From Spirochaetae bacterium HGW-Spirochaetae-5 (GTDB lineage Bacteria; Spirochaetota; UBA4802; UBA5550), in the NCBI GenBank assembly GCA_002839285.1, contig PGXT01000002.1, forward strand, positions 34,767-98,766: a stretch of 64,000 bases of DNA, written 5' to 3'. Each line of letters starts with the position of its first letter. Positions within the stretch are counted from its first letter, which is position 1. A program made the position numbers and the translations under genes. Of this stretch, positions 16,207-27,095 are shown in pieces. Below the pieces are notes generated by a model. The model was not told the DNA's origin, searched no databases, and worked only from the letters and a program-made list of their open reading frames with translations.

Positions 16207-18123
16207 TCACCTTCTTCTGACTACAGTTGTTATCCGCTGACTTCCTTCGACAAAAACAGGGGGGTCATAATCTGAAATGTTTATTTCATCCCCTTTAAGT
16301 GAAAACTTAACATGATTATAATTATCCCGTATCTTGAAATCTTTGTCCTTAATATATATTTCGACTCCGGGATAGGCAACTTTTTCCGCGCAGACCTTAC
16401 CCTTATGTTCAAGAAGATTCATGTATTCATTAAGCTCTTCAAGCTCTCCTGAAATCTCAGCATGTCTGCCGGCCTGTTTCTCTTCACGTGACGTGAGATC
16501 AACAAGCATCTTCTCTTTATCATCGGACAGTTTTCCTCCGGCATTACGCTTCTGAGTATTAAGAGTCTTAAGATCCAGACGTAAAGTTGTGAGCTCATCT
16601 TCAAGTAATTTATTAGCATCCATCAGATCATCAATCTGCTGAAGCATCTTCGGATTTACACCGACCCTTATTACAGTTTTAGTAGAACCTTCCGCTCCGA
16701 GATAACCGGCATTGACTTCATCTCCTGCACGGATAAGACCTCCGGCTATTTTTGCCCGTCTTCCGATTGAGTATATTTTTTCACCTGCATCTACTCTGCA
16801 GTGAAGTATCCCCTCGGGTATAACCACACTTCTCTCGGCGATGATGTTTGAATTCTGGGCAAACTTGGCAAAGACTGAACCGCCGGTAGACTCGACCTTG
16901 GCTTCATCCTTTCCGGAGATACCCTGATGAACAATAATATCCCCTTCCGCTTCTATAAATGCCTTCTGTACGGTCCCCTTCACTTCAACATTACCTGCTG
17001 CTTTTACTTCAAAATTATCGAGTACGCTTCCCTGAACTATAACAGATCCGAGAAATACAATATTTCCTGTTTCGAGAGATACATCACCGGATACAACAAA
17101 CACCGGCTCAACAGAGAGTCTCCCAAGTTTAAACACAACCTGACCATTGATCTCCGCTGTAAGCTCGGTTTCATCCTCTGACAGAATGGTTCCTTTCCCG
17201 AATTTTATTGCGGTGTCTTTACCCGATTTTGCCGGCAGAACACGATTGGTTATTGTTCTTCCCGGAATACCCTCTTCCATAGGTACTTTGACGGCGAGAA
17301 GCTGACCGACAACAACGTTTTCAAGAAGTTCAAGATTTTTAAAGTCTACTTTTCCGCTGTCATCCTCTTCAAATTTAATTGTGGTTTTATCTATTTTTAC
17401 TTTATAATCAACATATGCATTGTTTCCATCCCGCGGCAACTGTCCTTCGGCTGCCAGAAGCGGTTTTTTGTAATCCATCTCTTCAAGATATTCTTTAATA
17501 GCCTCATCTTTGATACCGGTCACAACTCCGGAGTTTCTCAGTCCATCAATAACATCTTCGTAATCCATATGTCTGCCGGAGAATTTAGGAGGGTTAAAAT
17601 AAACGTATGCTTTCAGTTCGTCTTCTGTAACTTCAACACGCATTGTTGAATCATAAGCAGGATTAGGGAGCCATTCACCGATCTTAACTTTTTCGCCATT
17701 GGCATTTTTAACAGCTTTGGCAACTAATGCCTTGTCAAAATTATTCAGCCTCAGACCGTAACATTTGTTTTCAACAGCTTCAACTGCAACAGGAAGTCCC
17801 TTACCTCTTGGCTTTGTCACCTTAACCCATATTCCGCTCTTTGAAACACGAACCGAAAATGTGCCATCTGCATCTTTTTTATCGTCAATATTTAAACCGG
17901 GGACATAGCCACCCGTGAGCTTCATCTCTATTTCGTCAAGATCATCATGTTCTTCATTCATTTTCAAAGGAGTAATAATAACACGATAAGGGAGTCGGCC
18001 GAAACCGAATAATCCCTTAGTACCCTTCTCTACAACCTCGTAATCGAGTTGTGAGATATCCAATCCCAACTCGCCGGCGGCAATTTCCAGAGCCTGGTTA
18101 ACCGAGTCGGCATATACTTCTAT
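16207..18123 (-). CDS. fapA: FapA (DUF342) flagellar assembly protein with Jag-N-like N-terminus; start probably ATA
   Basis: A DUF342 protein with a beta-helical polymerising core (about residues 105-420) and a coiled coil near 470-560. The N-terminus reads [20 protein letters not shown] then [22 protein letters not shown], a Jag-N type domain that includes about 18 conserved residues upstream of the first usable start (TTG, 18069). No ATG, GTG or TTG lies in frame between an upstream stop (18165) and that TTG. The ATA at 18123 overlaps the whiG stop as ATAG, mimicking the usual ATGA coupling, and is the best candidate. If TTG 18069 is used, 620 residues remain and the domain is truncated. 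Confidence 0.85.
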   Translation of the reverse strand: MEVYADSVNQALEIAAGELGLDISQLDYEVVEKGTKGLFGFGRLPYRVIITPLKMNEEHDDLDEIEMKLTGGYVPGLNIDDKKDADGTFSVRVSKSGIWVKVTKPRGKGLPVAVEAVENKCYGLRLNNFDKALVAKAVKNANGEKVKIGEWLPNPAYDSTMRVEVTEDELKAYVYFNPPKFSGRHMDYEDVIDGLRNSGVVTGIKDEAIKEYLEEMDYKKPLLAAEGQLPRDGNNAYVDYKVKIDKTTIKFEEDDSGKVDFKNLELLENVVVGQLLAVKVPMEEGIPGRTITNRVLPAKSGKDTAIKFGKGTILSEDETELTAEINGQVVFKLGRLSVEPVFVVSGDVSLETGNIVFLGSVIVQGSVLDNFEVKAAGNVEVKGTVQKAFIEAEGDIIVHQGISGKDEAKVESTGGSVFAKFAQNSNIIAERSVVIPEGILHCRVDAGEKIYSIGRRAKIAGGLIRAGDEVNAGYLGAEGSTKTVIRVGVNPKMLQQIDDLMDANKLLEDELTTLRLDLKTLNTQKRNAGGKLSDDKEKMLVDLTSREEKQAGRHAEISGELEELNEYMNLLEHKGKVCAEKVAYPGVEIYIKDKDFKIRDNYNHVKFSLKGDEINISDYDPPVFVEGSQRITTVVRRR

Positions 18124-18950
18124 GGAACTATCGTCAAATTCACCTGAATCTGAATCTCCGTATTAGATTTAATTCTGCCGAGACGTCCTCTCAGCCTCAT
18201 TATTGCCTTGGTATGCAGCTGTGAAACACGGCTTTCCGTAACTTCAAGTACTTCACCAATCTCTTTAAGTGTAAGATCCTCATAATAATATAGAACGATA
18301 ACTTTCTTTTCTTTATCAGGGAGTTTCCGTATTGCATCTATTATATAATCTTTTATCTCTTCTTTTTCTACAAGAACATCGGGGTTCATATTCTCGGGAG
18401 CTTCAAGAGTTTCAAGAATTGATAATTCATCATTATCATCCCCAAGATACCATATATCGTTCAGAGAGAGCATTGAAGTACCACTTAATTTATTAAGAAG
18501 AGACTGGAACTCCTCACTGCTGACGCCCATCTCTTTGGCTATCTCCTCATCCTCTACAGTTCTTCCAAGTTTATTCTCAAGTTCCGAAATTATCAGCTCT
18601 ATCTGTTTGGCTTTTTGTCTAATTGAACGCGGAATCCAGTCGATTGAGCGGAGTTCATCAAAGATCGCCCCTCTGATTCTGGTCATAGCATAAGTTTTAA
18701 ACTTAATGCCTCTATTGGGATCAAATTTTGTTATAGCATCGAGCAGTCCGAAAATACCATAAGAGACCAGATCATCAAATTCAATATTCTGCGGCATCCC
18801 CATGGATACTTTTCCGGCAACGTATTTGACCAAAGGCGCATATTTCAGCACGAAGAAGTCCCTGATCATCTGGTCATTGGTCTTTGCAAACTTTTCCCAG
18901 AGTTTGTCTTCATCCTGTGCTTCATACTCTTTATACTTTTTATTATCCAT
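18120..18950 (-). CDS. whiG: RNA polymerase sigma-28 factor (FliA/WhiG)
   Basis: A flagellar sigma factor. Region 2 contains [21 protein letters not shown] and [22 protein letters not shown], typical of group 3 factors. Region 3 has [15 protein letters not shown]. Region 4 has [28 protein letters not shown]. The C-terminus extends about 20 residues past the usual end. The start is taken as ATG 18950; a GTG two codons upstream is possible. It probably reads the promoters at 6119 and 51701 and is held by FlgM (6175). Confidence 0.94.
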   Translation of the reverse strand: MDNKKYKEYEAQDEDKLWEKFAKTNDQMIRDFFVLKYAPLVKYVAGKVSMGMPQNIEFDDLVSYGIFGLLDAITKFDPNRGIKFKTYAMTRIRGAIFDELRSIDWIPRSIRQKAKQIELIISELENKLGRTVEDEEIAKEMGVSSEEFQSLLNKLSGTSMLSLNDIWYLGDDNDELSILETLEAPENMNPDVLVEKEEIKDYIIDAIRKLPDKEKKVIVLYYYEDLTLKEIGEVLEVTESRVSQLHTKAIMRLRGRLGRIKSNTEIQIQVNLTIVP

Positions 18951-18968
18951 ATACACATTCCCGGAAAA

Positions 18969-19475
18969 TTAATCTTTATCTTTACTCATCATAGTTTTTA
19001 TCGCCATTGCCATAAGCTTCGGCTCATAACTGTTAAACTGATTCTCAACGATTATATGTTTACCAAGTTTCCCGTTAGAATGACTTAGCGCACTGTCAAG
19101 ACCGGAATCATTCACAGTCTGTAATCTATCATAATCTTTTGCAGTAAACTCTGAAAAACCTGTATCTGATTTTTCAGATATATCTTCACTGCTGTCCATA
19201 GATAGATCACCTGTTATATCTACTTTTTCAGCCGGATCCTCAGATGTTGCCGGATTTGAAATTATCTCATAAACTTCCGGAACAAATTTTTTAATAATCA
19301 GAATAATCCCGAAACCCACGACAAAAAAAACCGGAGTTAGTATAAGAGATCTGAATAAAACCATTCCGCCGGGTACGCCGCCCGCTAATCCGGCAATTAC
19401 TGATAAAACAAGAGCTAAAGCGGAGAATATCATCCCGCTTTTCAGTTCGATACCTAATTCACCAAATTTTATCAT
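18969..19475 (-). CDS. Uncharacterised two-pass membrane protein between flhG and whiG
   Basis: A 168-residue protein with two hydrophobic segments (about residues 15-34 and 40-63) and then an acidic soluble tail ending YEPKLMAMAIKTMMSKDKD. Not assigned to a known family. Its place between flhG and whiG suggests a motility link. It lies 18 bp upstream of whiG. Confidence 0.65.
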   Translation of the reverse strand: MIKFGELGIELKSGMIFSALALVLSVIAGLAGGVPGGMVLFRSLILTPVFFVVGFGIILIIKKFVPEVYEIISNPATSEDPAEKVDITGDLSMDSSEDISEKSDTGFSEFTAKDYDRLQTVNDSGLDSALSHSNGKLGKHIIVENQFNSYEPKLMAMAIKTMMSKDKD

Positions 19476-19541
19476 TGATTAAACCTGAACTCAATATACA
19501 CTATATAAAACCTCATACCGATAAACAAATCAAGCCTTTTT

Positions 19542-20417
19542 CTACTCTTCAGCATCTAAATTGGAATGTCCGAGCAGATTTTTAATAAAAGATGTAATTC
19601 CGGTACCTTTGTTAAGCTCAATCTCTTTGTTGTTTATCCTGTCAGCAATAACTTTTACACATCCCGATGCTTTTGAGTTCGGATAGCTTACTATAAAAGG
19701 TTTCTGATTTCTTACAGACTTGGGTACATAAAGATCCTCGTAGACAAAGCCGAGTTCCTCAACTTTAATATTTAAAAACTGGCCTGCAATATTTATAACT
19801 CTCTGCGCAACCCTTTTCCCCTCTGCAACAGACTGGGCCCTGTTTACTATAAGCTTTATATGCTTTTCATTAGACTGAGATGCTATTGCTTTAATTATAC
19901 CGTAAGCATCAGTTATTGCAGTCGGCTCAGGTGTTGTAACGACTATAACTTCATCGGCAGCCATTACAAAACTTAAGACATTCTGCGAAATACCCGCTCC
20001 GGTATCAACAATAAGAAAATCATCATTGGCAAGTTCCGCTATAGAATGAATAAATTCATCCCGCTGTTTTACATCAAGATTTGCAAGCTGCTGAAATCCT
20101 GAAGCTCCTGCTATAATCTTAATCCCTTCAGGCACTTCAATGATAATATCCTTAAGCTTCTTTTTACCTTTTATTACATGGTAAAGGTTATATTTTGGTA
20201 TAATCCCCAGTATAACATTAATATTTGCCAGTCCAAGATCCGCATCGAGAAGAGTCACAGACTTTCCATCCTGCGCAATAGCAATTGCAAGACTGACAGA
20301 GAGACTGGTCTTGCCAACTCCCCCTTTTCCGCTTGTAATTACAATTGTACGGGTGGCCGATGTTCCATCGGGTTTTTTCTCGAGAACCAGTCTTCTCAGA
20401 TTTGCTGCCTGATCCAA
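19542..20417 (-). CDS. flhG: MinD-like ATPase FlhG (YlxH)
   Basis: A 291-residue ParA/MinD-type ATPase controlling flagellar number and placement with FlhF. The deviant Walker A is GKGGVGKTS, followed by LLDADLGLANINVILG and the Walker B segment DDFLIVDTGAGIS. The N-terminal DQAANLRRL is the motif that binds and activates FlhF. Seventeen base pairs separate it from flhF. Confidence 0.94.
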   Translation of the reverse strand: MDQAANLRRLVLEKKPDGTSATRTIVITSGKGGVGKTSLSVSLAIAIAQDGKSVTLLDADLGLANINVILGIIPKYNLYHVIKGKKKLKDIIIEVPEGIKIIAGASGFQQLANLDVKQRDEFIHSIAELANDDFLIVDTGAGISQNVLSFVMAADEVIVVTTPEPTAITDAYGIIKAIASQSNEKHIKLIVNRAQSVAEGKRVAQRVINIAGQFLNIKVEELGFVYEDLYVPKSVRNQKPFIVSYPNSKASGCVKVIADRINNKEIELNKGTGITSFIKNLLGHSNLDAEE

Positions 20418-20434
20418 GGGGAACCTCCTAAGAA

Positions 20435-21817
20435 TTATTCGATTGAAGTCCTTATTATCATATCAGCTATCTCTTCAGAATTGGCAATATGAATATCATT
20501 GGGAACTTCCTGGCCATCTGTAAAATACGAGATCGGCTTATTATACTTATCGGCAATATCCACAACATTCCCGATAAAAGAAGTTTCATCAACTTTAGTA
20601 ATTATTACACTATCAAACTTCATTACATCAAATGCTTTAAAAATCTCTTTCAAATCACCTTTTTTTGTATTTGCACTTACGCATAGTATTTTTTCAAAAT
20701 CATATTCCACATTATCAGCAAAACTTTTTATTTCTGAAATTTTTAACTCGTTATTATGACTGCGCCCCGATGTGTCTACCATAATTATATCTGATTTCTC
20801 TTTAGATATAACATCCCTGAAATGTTTCTGGTCGCTGATAACATGAATCGGAATTCTCATAATTTCGGCATATTTTTTCAGCTGCTCAGTTGCAGCTATC
20901 CTGTAGTTGTCAATTGTTATAAACGATACTTTTTTACCTTCCCGCAGCGAGTTGATAGCACCAAGTTTTGCCATTGTTGTAGTTTTACCTACACCGGTAG
21001 GTCCTATAAACATAACAATCTTCTTCTTGTTCCCCTTCTTTATAGGTCCCGACGTTACTATACGGCTTTTAATAAGATCTTTAAGGCTTTTTTCAATTTT
21101 ATATTTATCCTTCTGATCTTCCCTGCTGATGCTGTTTTTCACATCTTTTATCATAATTTCGCACTCTTCAGGATCAAAATCATTGGCTCTCAGCATCTCT
21201 TTGAAAGGGGTGAAACAATGATCTTCATCACAGGTACCAGGGGTCTGTTTCTGCCCTTCGAGAAGTTTGTTTAAAGCAGTTTTAATATCATTAACTTCAC
21301 GCTCAATATTGGTGACAATACCGGCTTCGGTATGATTACGGGGCTTCACAGACTCATGAATTTCTGCAATTCTTACCTCTGTTTTTTCTTTTCCGGCTGA
21401 AAAATCATGAAAATCTGAATGAATCTGCGGCTGTTTAAAGCTGTTAAGCCTGTCATTTGCAGTATCAATGGATTTGTTTATAGAATCCACATTAAAATCA
21501 TCTTTTACAGCTGATGCTCTTTCAAGAATCTCCTGAACTTTGCCAAGACGTGTGGGCTCTTTCTTATCATCCACAATGAAATCTATAGTGCTTTTCTTCG
21601 GCGGCTGATTCTGGTTCTGACCATGTCCCTGAAAAGGTTTCCTCTCCTTCACCGCTGCAGTGAGCTCAACAACCTCCTTTGCAAATACCTTTGAATTAAA
21701 AAAACCGCCCTGCTTAACGTATTTATGACTGATGGGAATAGCCTCATCTCCATGCTCCATGCGGAGTTTCTTCATCGCTTCGTTATAATTTTCTGCTGTT
21801 ATCTTTAAATATTTCAT
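20435..21817 (-). CDS. flhF: Signal-recognition-like GTPase FlhF
   Basis: A 460-residue SRP-type GTPase that sites flagellar assembly. It has a B domain (residues 1-150, starting MKYLKITAENYNEAMKKLR), an N domain, and a G domain with GPTGVGKTTTMAKLG, the TIDNYRIAATEQLKKYAEIM activator region and DTSGRSHNN. Complete. It is between flhA and flhG, as in most bacteria. Confidence 0.95.
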   Translation of the reverse strand: MKYLKITAENYNEAMKKLRMEHGDEAIPISHKYVKQGGFFNSKVFAKEVVELTAAVKERKPFQGHGQNQNQPPKKSTIDFIVDDKKEPTRLGKVQEILERASAVKDDFNVDSINKSIDTANDRLNSFKQPQIHSDFHDFSAGKEKTEVRIAEIHESVKPRNHTEAGIVTNIEREVNDIKTALNKLLEGQKQTPGTCDEDHCFTPFKEMLRANDFDPEECEIMIKDVKNSISREDQKDKYKIEKSLKDLIKSRIVTSGPIKKGNKKKIVMFIGPTGVGKTTTMAKLGAINSLREGKKVSFITIDNYRIAATEQLKKYAEIMRIPIHVISDQKHFRDVISKEKSDIIMVDTSGRSHNNELKISEIKSFADNVEYDFEKILCVSANTKKGDLKEIFKAFDVMKFDSVIITKVDETSFIGNVVDIADKYNKPISYFTDGQEVPNDIHIANSEEIADMIIRTSIE

Positions 21818-21889
21818 ACTACTCTCCTGAAATCTTTTTTTCTATCTATACGATTTTTTACTTACTGCTTTTTTCAAAAATATGCTCAA

Positions 21890-21957
21890 CAAAACTCCCC
21901 GGCCCCCGCACCCCGGTCAGGGCAAGAATTCAGCTTTGCCCCGACCGGGGTACGGAG
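21890..21957. repeat. Family C hairpin repeat between flhF and flhA
   Basis: A strong stem of CCCCGGTC-AGGGCAA (21911-21925) with TTGCCCC-GACCGGGG (21936-21950), inside a GGCCCCCGCACCCCGG context shared with the copy at 42747-42813. It interrupts an operon where genes otherwise nearly touch, and could attenuate flhF and downstream genes. Confidence 0.75.
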
Positions 21958-21965
21958 GCTTTATT

Positions 21966-24071
21966 TTAAACCTGCAATCCCGATGGCAGAAGTGCCGATA
22001 CTACAACATTAACTTTAATATTTTTTGTTATTTCATTATAAGCAAACACAACCGGCGCCGGAACTTCACGTTCAAGCAGGGCAAACATTACACTTCTGAT
22101 CTGCGGAGATACAAGATAGATGGGGGTGTATCCCATTTTACTGGTTCTCTGATACGCATCGAGAAGTGTATTTACTATGGCATAGTGAGTATCCGGATCC
22201 ATTCCGAGTACCTTCCCCTCGATCCGGTCTTCATGAATAGAACTTCTGATAATATTCTCAATTTCCGGATCAACAGTAATTACCGAAAGAACACTGTCTT
22301 CTGCGGTATATGCACCGGTAATCTGTCTTGCAAGAGCTGTTCTGACATATTCAGTGAGAAGCCCGGCATCACGTGTATGATCTATGTATGTTGCAATAGT
22401 TTCAAGGATTGTAACCATATTCCTTATTGAAACTCTCTCACGAAGCAGATTCTGAAGAATCTTCTGCATTTCACCAAATGATACATTCTTCTCTTCAATC
22501 TCCTTAACAACTGCGGGATAATCTCCGCGGATATTATCGATAAGTTTTTTAACCTCTTCACGTCCCAGAATCTCATCAGCATGACGTTTTATAATCTCTG
22601 TAAGATGAGTCGCCACAATAGTCGGACAATCAACCACAGTATATCCCCTGCTCTCGGCAAGATCCCGGCTGTCGGAATCTATCCAGATCGCATTCAGATT
22701 AAAAACAGGCTCAATAAATTCAACGCCTTCGATTTTCTCACTTATATCTCCCGAATCCATGGCCATGAGTTTGCCCACCTGAAGCACACCCCGACCGACT
22801 TCAATCCCCTTAATAAGTATGGAGTACATCTCGGGCTCGAGTTCCATGTTATCCCTTATTCTGATTGGAGGGACAATAAGCCCCATATCAAGGGCGCTTC
22901 TTCTCCGTATATTGGTAATTCTGTCAAGAAGTGTACCCCCCTGTTCCGGATCAACAAGCGGAATTAAATTATATCCGATTTCAACTTCGAGCGGATCTAT
23001 CTGTATAAGAGGTAAAACCGATTCAGGTTTGGTATCTTTCACAGACTGCTGTTTGGCTTCACTTTCCCGATGTTCCCTCTCCTCTTCACGGGATTGAGTA
23101 AGCATATATCCAAGTGATGCAATTCCCACAGAGAGTAATATCAAAGGAATTTTAGGGAATCCCGGAATAAGTACCGCTGCACCAAGCGCTCCGGCTGTCA
23201 TATAAAGCGCTCTGGGTTGTGAGGTGAGCTGATCGGCAATCTGATCACCGAAATTTTCATTTGAAACAGCACGGGTTACGATAATACCTGTAGCTGTAGT
23301 TGTGAGTAATGAAGGGATCTGGCTTACAAGACCATCTCCGATACTCAAAAGGCTGTACGTTTGCAAAGCTACATCAAATGATTCACCGCGTTGAACCATC
23401 CCTATAATAAATCCGCCGATGAGATTAATAAATGTAATTATAATACCGACTTTCACGTCTCCCGATACAAATTTCGAGGCTCCATCCATGGCTCCGTAGA
23501 AATCCGCCTCTTTCCGGATCTCCTCTCTCCGGATCTTCGCATTTTCTTCTGTGATCAAACCGTTTGACAGGTCTGAGTCGATACTCATCTGTTTTCCAGG
23601 CATTGCATCCAGTGTAAATCGGGCAGCAACTTCAGCTGTTCTGGTGGCACCTTTTGTTATGACAATAAACTGAACTGCGACTAGAATTATAAAGATGATA
23701 AATCCTACAACGTAATTCCCCCCGACAACAAACATACCGAAGGTTTTAATAATTTTCCCGTCAAATGCAGCACCTTCAAGAAGAATAAGCCTTGTTGAAG
23801 AGACATTCAGCGCCAGCCTGAATACAGTTGTAATAAGAATCAATGACGGGAATATGGAAAAATCGAATGACCGGTGAACGAACATGGTAATCATCAGAAT
23901 AAGCAGACCAAGCATTAAGCTTACTGCAATAAGAAAATCGAGTAAAAAAGTCGGCAGAGGAATAACAAGCATTACCACTACGGAAATGACGCCAAGTCCT
24001 ACGAGGATGTCACTCTTCTGCATCCATGATCTGTTGCCGGGTGACAATGATAGTGTTCTTGAGTCAGCCAT
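21966..24071 (-). CDS. flhA: Flagellar type III export protein FlhA
   Basis: A 701-residue export-gate protein. The N-terminal half has eight membrane segments with the cytoplasmic FHIPEP-type loop [19 protein letters not shown]...AKIRREEI. The C-terminal cytoplasmic domain (about 340-701) binds chaperone-cargo complexes. Full length. It is preceded by flhB at 15 bp. Confidence 0.96.
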   Translation of the reverse strand: MADSRTLSLSPGNRSWMQKSDILVGLGVISVVVMLVIPLPTFLLDFLIAVSLMLGLLILMITMFVHRSFDFSIFPSLILITTVFRLALNVSSTRLILLEGAAFDGKIIKTFGMFVVGGNYVVGFIIFIILVAVQFIVITKGATRTAEVAARFTLDAMPGKQMSIDSDLSNGLITEENAKIRREEIRKEADFYGAMDGASKFVSGDVKVGIIITFINLIGGFIIGMVQRGESFDVALQTYSLLSIGDGLVSQIPSLLTTTATGIIVTRAVSNENFGDQIADQLTSQPRALYMTAGALGAAVLIPGFPKIPLILLSVGIASLGYMLTQSREEEREHRESEAKQQSVKDTKPESVLPLIQIDPLEVEIGYNLIPLVDPEQGGTLLDRITNIRRRSALDMGLIVPPIRIRDNMELEPEMYSILIKGIEVGRGVLQVGKLMAMDSGDISEKIEGVEFIEPVFNLNAIWIDSDSRDLAESRGYTVVDCPTIVATHLTEIIKRHADEILGREEVKKLIDNIRGDYPAVVKEIEEKNVSFGEMQKILQNLLRERVSIRNMVTILETIATYIDHTRDAGLLTEYVRTALARQITGAYTAEDSVLSVITVDPEIENIIRSSIHEDRIEGKVLGMDPDTHYAIVNTLLDAYQRTSKMGYTPIYLVSPQIRSVMFALLEREVPAPVVFAYNEITKNIKVNVVVSALLPSGLQV

Positions 24072-24086
24072 TTTTTAAACTCCTCA

Positions 24087-25244
24087 TCATATTGCCTTTT
24101 TATATCTCTTTTCACGTTTGTAAAGCTCGGCATATACAAATGATACCGCGCGGAATAGATCATCAGGTATTATGTCTCCTACATCTAGACGGTTATAGAG
24201 CTCCCTGGCAAGGGGTCTGTTCTCTATAAGTTCAACATTATGCTCTTTCGCAACTTCCCTGATTTTAAGAGCCATTGTATCGACACCCTTGGCTATAACA
24301 GCCGGCGCATCCATGGTATCTCGATCATACTGAAGCGCCACAGCATAGTGAGTCGGGTTTGTTACTACAACGTCCGCCTTCGGAACTTCCCTTATCATGT
24401 TCTTCATAAGTATTTCCCGCTGCATCTCTCTCATCCTGGCCCGGACATGAGGATCCCCCATGGTCTCCTTCATCTCCTCTTTCATCTCCTGCTTGCTCAT
24501 TTTTAATGATTCAATAAATTCACTTTTCTGAAAAAAGTAATCCGGAATAGCAAGTATAAGGAGAAGTACGGTACTCCATATAATTATTTTAAACCCTGTC
24601 CAGAGGATATTCGACATAGCAAGAGTTATAGAAATATCCGGTGTTTTTAATATTTCATCAAAATCATTTTTGATGATAAGGTATGACACTATAGCTATTA
24701 ACGTGATTTTAACTATGGATTTTATTAAATTTGCCGCTATCTGACGCGAAAAAAATATTTTCTTCATGATAGAGGCCGGATCAAGTTTCATTTTGCTCCA
24801 ATCGAGCTGTAAAGGATGTGTCGATATCTGAAAACCGACCTGCGAGATTTCAGCAAGAATAGCCCCCATATTTGTTGCAAGAAATATAGGGAAGAGCAGC
24901 TTGGCACTTTCAAAAATAATTTTAAGCATTTCAAGTTCAAGCCATCTTGTTGTTATAGTCTGCCCCGCAAAGGAAGTAAGATAATACTTTACAATTGCCG
25001 CCATTGAATCATACATCCAGGAACTGAATACAAGAAGCACAAGACATCCCGCTATAACAACTACAGCCTGGGGAAGCTCCTGAGTTTTAACAACCTGCCC
25101 CTTCTCCCGGGCTTCACGTATCTTCTTTTCTGTCGGTTCTTCGGTACGCCCTTCATCCTCGGCGGCAAAGAGCTGTAGATCTAATCTGAAATCTTCATTC
25201 AGATCTATACAATCAGGATAATATTTTTTCAGAAATTCATTCAT
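24087..25244 (-). CDS. flhB: Flagellar export switch protein FlhB
   Basis: Four membrane segments, then the autocleaving cytoplasmic domain with NPTH in VVVTNPTHYAVALQYD. Cleavage between Asn and Pro switches export from hook to filament. RTEEPTEKKIREAREKGQV is the usual N-terminal signature. The start is taken as ATG 25244, 8 bp after fliR; an ATG at 25265 overlaps fliR. Confidence 0.95.
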   Translation of the reverse strand: MNEFLKKYYPDCIDLNEDFRLDLQLFAAEDEGRTEEPTEKKIREAREKGQVVKTQELPQAVVVIAGCLVLLVFSSWMYDSMAAIVKYYLTSFAGQTITTRWLELEMLKIIFESAKLLFPIFLATNMGAILAEISQVGFQISTHPLQLDWSKMKLDPASIMKKIFFSRQIAANLIKSIVKITLIAIVSYLIIKNDFDEILKTPDISITLAMSNILWTGFKIIIWSTVLLLILAIPDYFFQKSEFIESLKMSKQEMKEEMKETMGDPHVRARMREMQREILMKNMIREVPKADVVVTNPTHYAVALQYDRDTMDAPAVIAKGVDTMALKIREVAKEHNVELIENRPLARELYNRLDVGDIIPDDLFRAVSFVYAELYKREKRYKKAI

Positions 25245-25252
25245 AAATATCT

Positions 25253-26029
25253 CTAAACCGGCCAATGGTGCATAACACCGGTAAGTAATTTAAAACTCCT
25301 TTCAATCGCGACCTGCATTATACGGATTATCAGCGGCGAAGTAAGCGCCAGAAGGCCGAAGCCTACAATTATCTGAATAGGAAAGCCGAACATCATAATA
25401 TTCATCTGAGGAGCTGCCTTTGCAAGTATACCCATGCTGACGGTTATCAGGAACGCAGTGGCTACAATCGGGAGTGATATCTTCAAAGCGACAATAAACA
25501 TCCCGCTGAATGAATAAATCAGATATTTCAAAAAGCCACCCGCTGCTGATTTCCCCATTCCAAATCCCGGCGCAAGCTCAAAAGATCTGTAAATTGCTTC
25601 AATCAGAAAATGATGCCCGTCAATTGCAAGAAAAACAACAAGTCCTACAAAGTTTTTCAGCTGACCGATAAGCGGAACAGAAACCTGCCCTACCGGGTCA
25701 AGAACCTCATTTATACCGAAACCTATCTGCGCTGCATAATACTGGGCGGATAACTGAAAAGATGTAAAAATAATTGAAACAAGAAATCCTATATAGATAC
25801 CGACCATTGCTTCCTGCAGAACAAGCAGCGAATATAATCCCATATTACCCGGAACTTTTATTGTGGAAATAACAACGGGAAAAATAACCAGGGTAATAAA
25901 GAATGAAAGCATAGCTTTAATTCTAAATGGAATAACCCCACTTGAAAAAAATGGGGCTATCATTATCATGGCGTTTATTCTTACCAGTATAAGAAAGAAA
26001 GCCTGGAAATTATTAACAAAATACTCCAT
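25253..26029 (-). CDS. fliR: Flagellar export protein FliR
   Basis: A 258-residue polytopic membrane protein of the export gate. It has about six membrane segments, with FGINEVLDPVGQVSVPLIGQL and the ANINIMMFGFPIQI-type block (here PQMNIMMFGFPIQII) conserved. It follows fliQ by 12 bp. Confidence 0.94.
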   Translation of the reverse strand: MEYFVNNFQAFFLILVRINAMIMIAPFFSSGVIPFRIKAMLSFFITLVIFPVVISTIKVPGNMGLYSLLVLQEAMVGIYIGFLVSIIFTSFQLSAQYYAAQIGFGINEVLDPVGQVSVPLIGQLKNFVGLVVFLAIDGHHFLIEAIYRSFELAPGFGMGKSAAGGFLKYLIYSFSGMFIVALKISLPIVATAFLITVSMGILAKAAPQMNIMMFGFPIQIIVGFGLLALTSPLIIRIMQVAIERSFKLLTGVMHHWPV

Positions 26030-26041
26030 TAATTTTTTATC

Positions 26042-26314
26042 TCACCCTGCTCCGATTTTCCCGATCAATGCAAAAATGTTTATGGTATAATTTAAGAGTA
26101 CGCGTATCATCCATGAACCGAAAAGTATAATAGTGATGAATATTGCAATCATCTTAGGAACGAATGTCAATGTCTGTTCCTGAATTGATGTTGTGGTCTG
26201 TATAATGGATACTATAAGACCGACAAACATCCCCACTCCGAGTACCGGTGCTGAAACTATCAGAACCGTCATAAGAGATTCCCGCATAATTTTAATTACA
26301 AGTATATCTGTCAT
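26042..26314 (-). CDS. fliQ: Flagellar export protein FliQ
   Basis: A 90-residue two-pass membrane protein. The motif GMFVGLIVSIIQTTTSIQEQTLTFVPKM is characteristic. It sits 16 bp after fliP in the normal order. Confidence 0.95.
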   Translation of the reverse strand: MTDILVIKIMRESLMTVLIVSAPVLGVGMFVGLIVSIIQTTTSIQEQTLTFVPKMIAIFITIILFGSWMIRVLLNYTINIFALIGKIGAG

Positions 26315-26330
26315 CTTATCCCCTCACGCT

Positions 26331-27095
26331 CTACCTGAACGACCTGACAAGTTCATATATAAGCAGATTCCAGCCATCGACAAGTATAAATAAAATCAGT
26401 TTAAAAGGGAGAGAGATCATTACAGGCGGAAGCATAATCATCCCCATTGCCATGAGCACACTGGCTATTATCATATCAATAACAATGAAAGGCATAAAAA
26501 GGAAAACACCGATCTCGAAGGCTATTTTAAGTTCACTTATCATAAATGCCGGGATAAGGCAATATGTGGGTATATCGTCTTTATTTTTAGGTTTTTCAAT
26601 TTTTGAAAGCTTAACAAAAAGGGCAATATCCTTCTCCCTGGTCTGCTTAAACATAAACTCGCGGAGAGGAGCCATACCCCTGTCATAAAACTGCTGATTG
26701 GAGATCTGTCCGTTAAGATAGGGCTGCAGAGCCTTGTCATTCATTTCGGTAAATGTGGGGGCCATAATAAAAAATGTAAGAAAAAGTGAAAGTCCTACAA
26801 TCACCTGATTTGGAGGCATCTGCTGCAGAGACAGTGCTCTCTTCACAAAATCAAGAACAATAACAACGCGTGTAAACGCTGTTGTCATAATAATTATCGA
26901 TGGAGCAAGAGTTAGTATGGAGAGCAGAAAAAGTATCTGTAGACTCAACGCTACATCTTTCGGTGAAGTCGCCTGGGTAATATCAAAGGCAATCTTCGGT
27001 ATAGGCATTGTCACACCGCCGGCACTCTGCGCAAAAAGATATGCCGGTGAGCATAACAGTGCAAATAAAGACAAATAAAAATATTTTTTATTCAT
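26331..27095 (-). CDS. fliP: Flagellar export protein FliP
   Basis: A 254-residue export-gate protein with a cleavable signal peptide (YLFAQSA), [35 protein letters not shown] and the C-terminal [26 protein letters not shown]-type block. The start is taken as ATG 27095, overlapping the fliO stop by 8 bp; an ATG four codons earlier is also in frame. Confidence 0.95.
   Translation of the reverse strand: [254 protein letters not shown]

Noticed and set aside
20520..20560. GCCGATAA-like motif inside flhF
   Set aside because: Within coding sequence, no -35 element and no separate gene start.
20822..21274. 150-codon open frame on the plus strand opposite flhF
   Set aside because: Antisense to a conserved GTPase; composition reflects the complement of flhF codons.
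22581..22967. 128-codon plus-strand frame inside flhA
   Set aside because: Antisense shadow with no start signal or family match.
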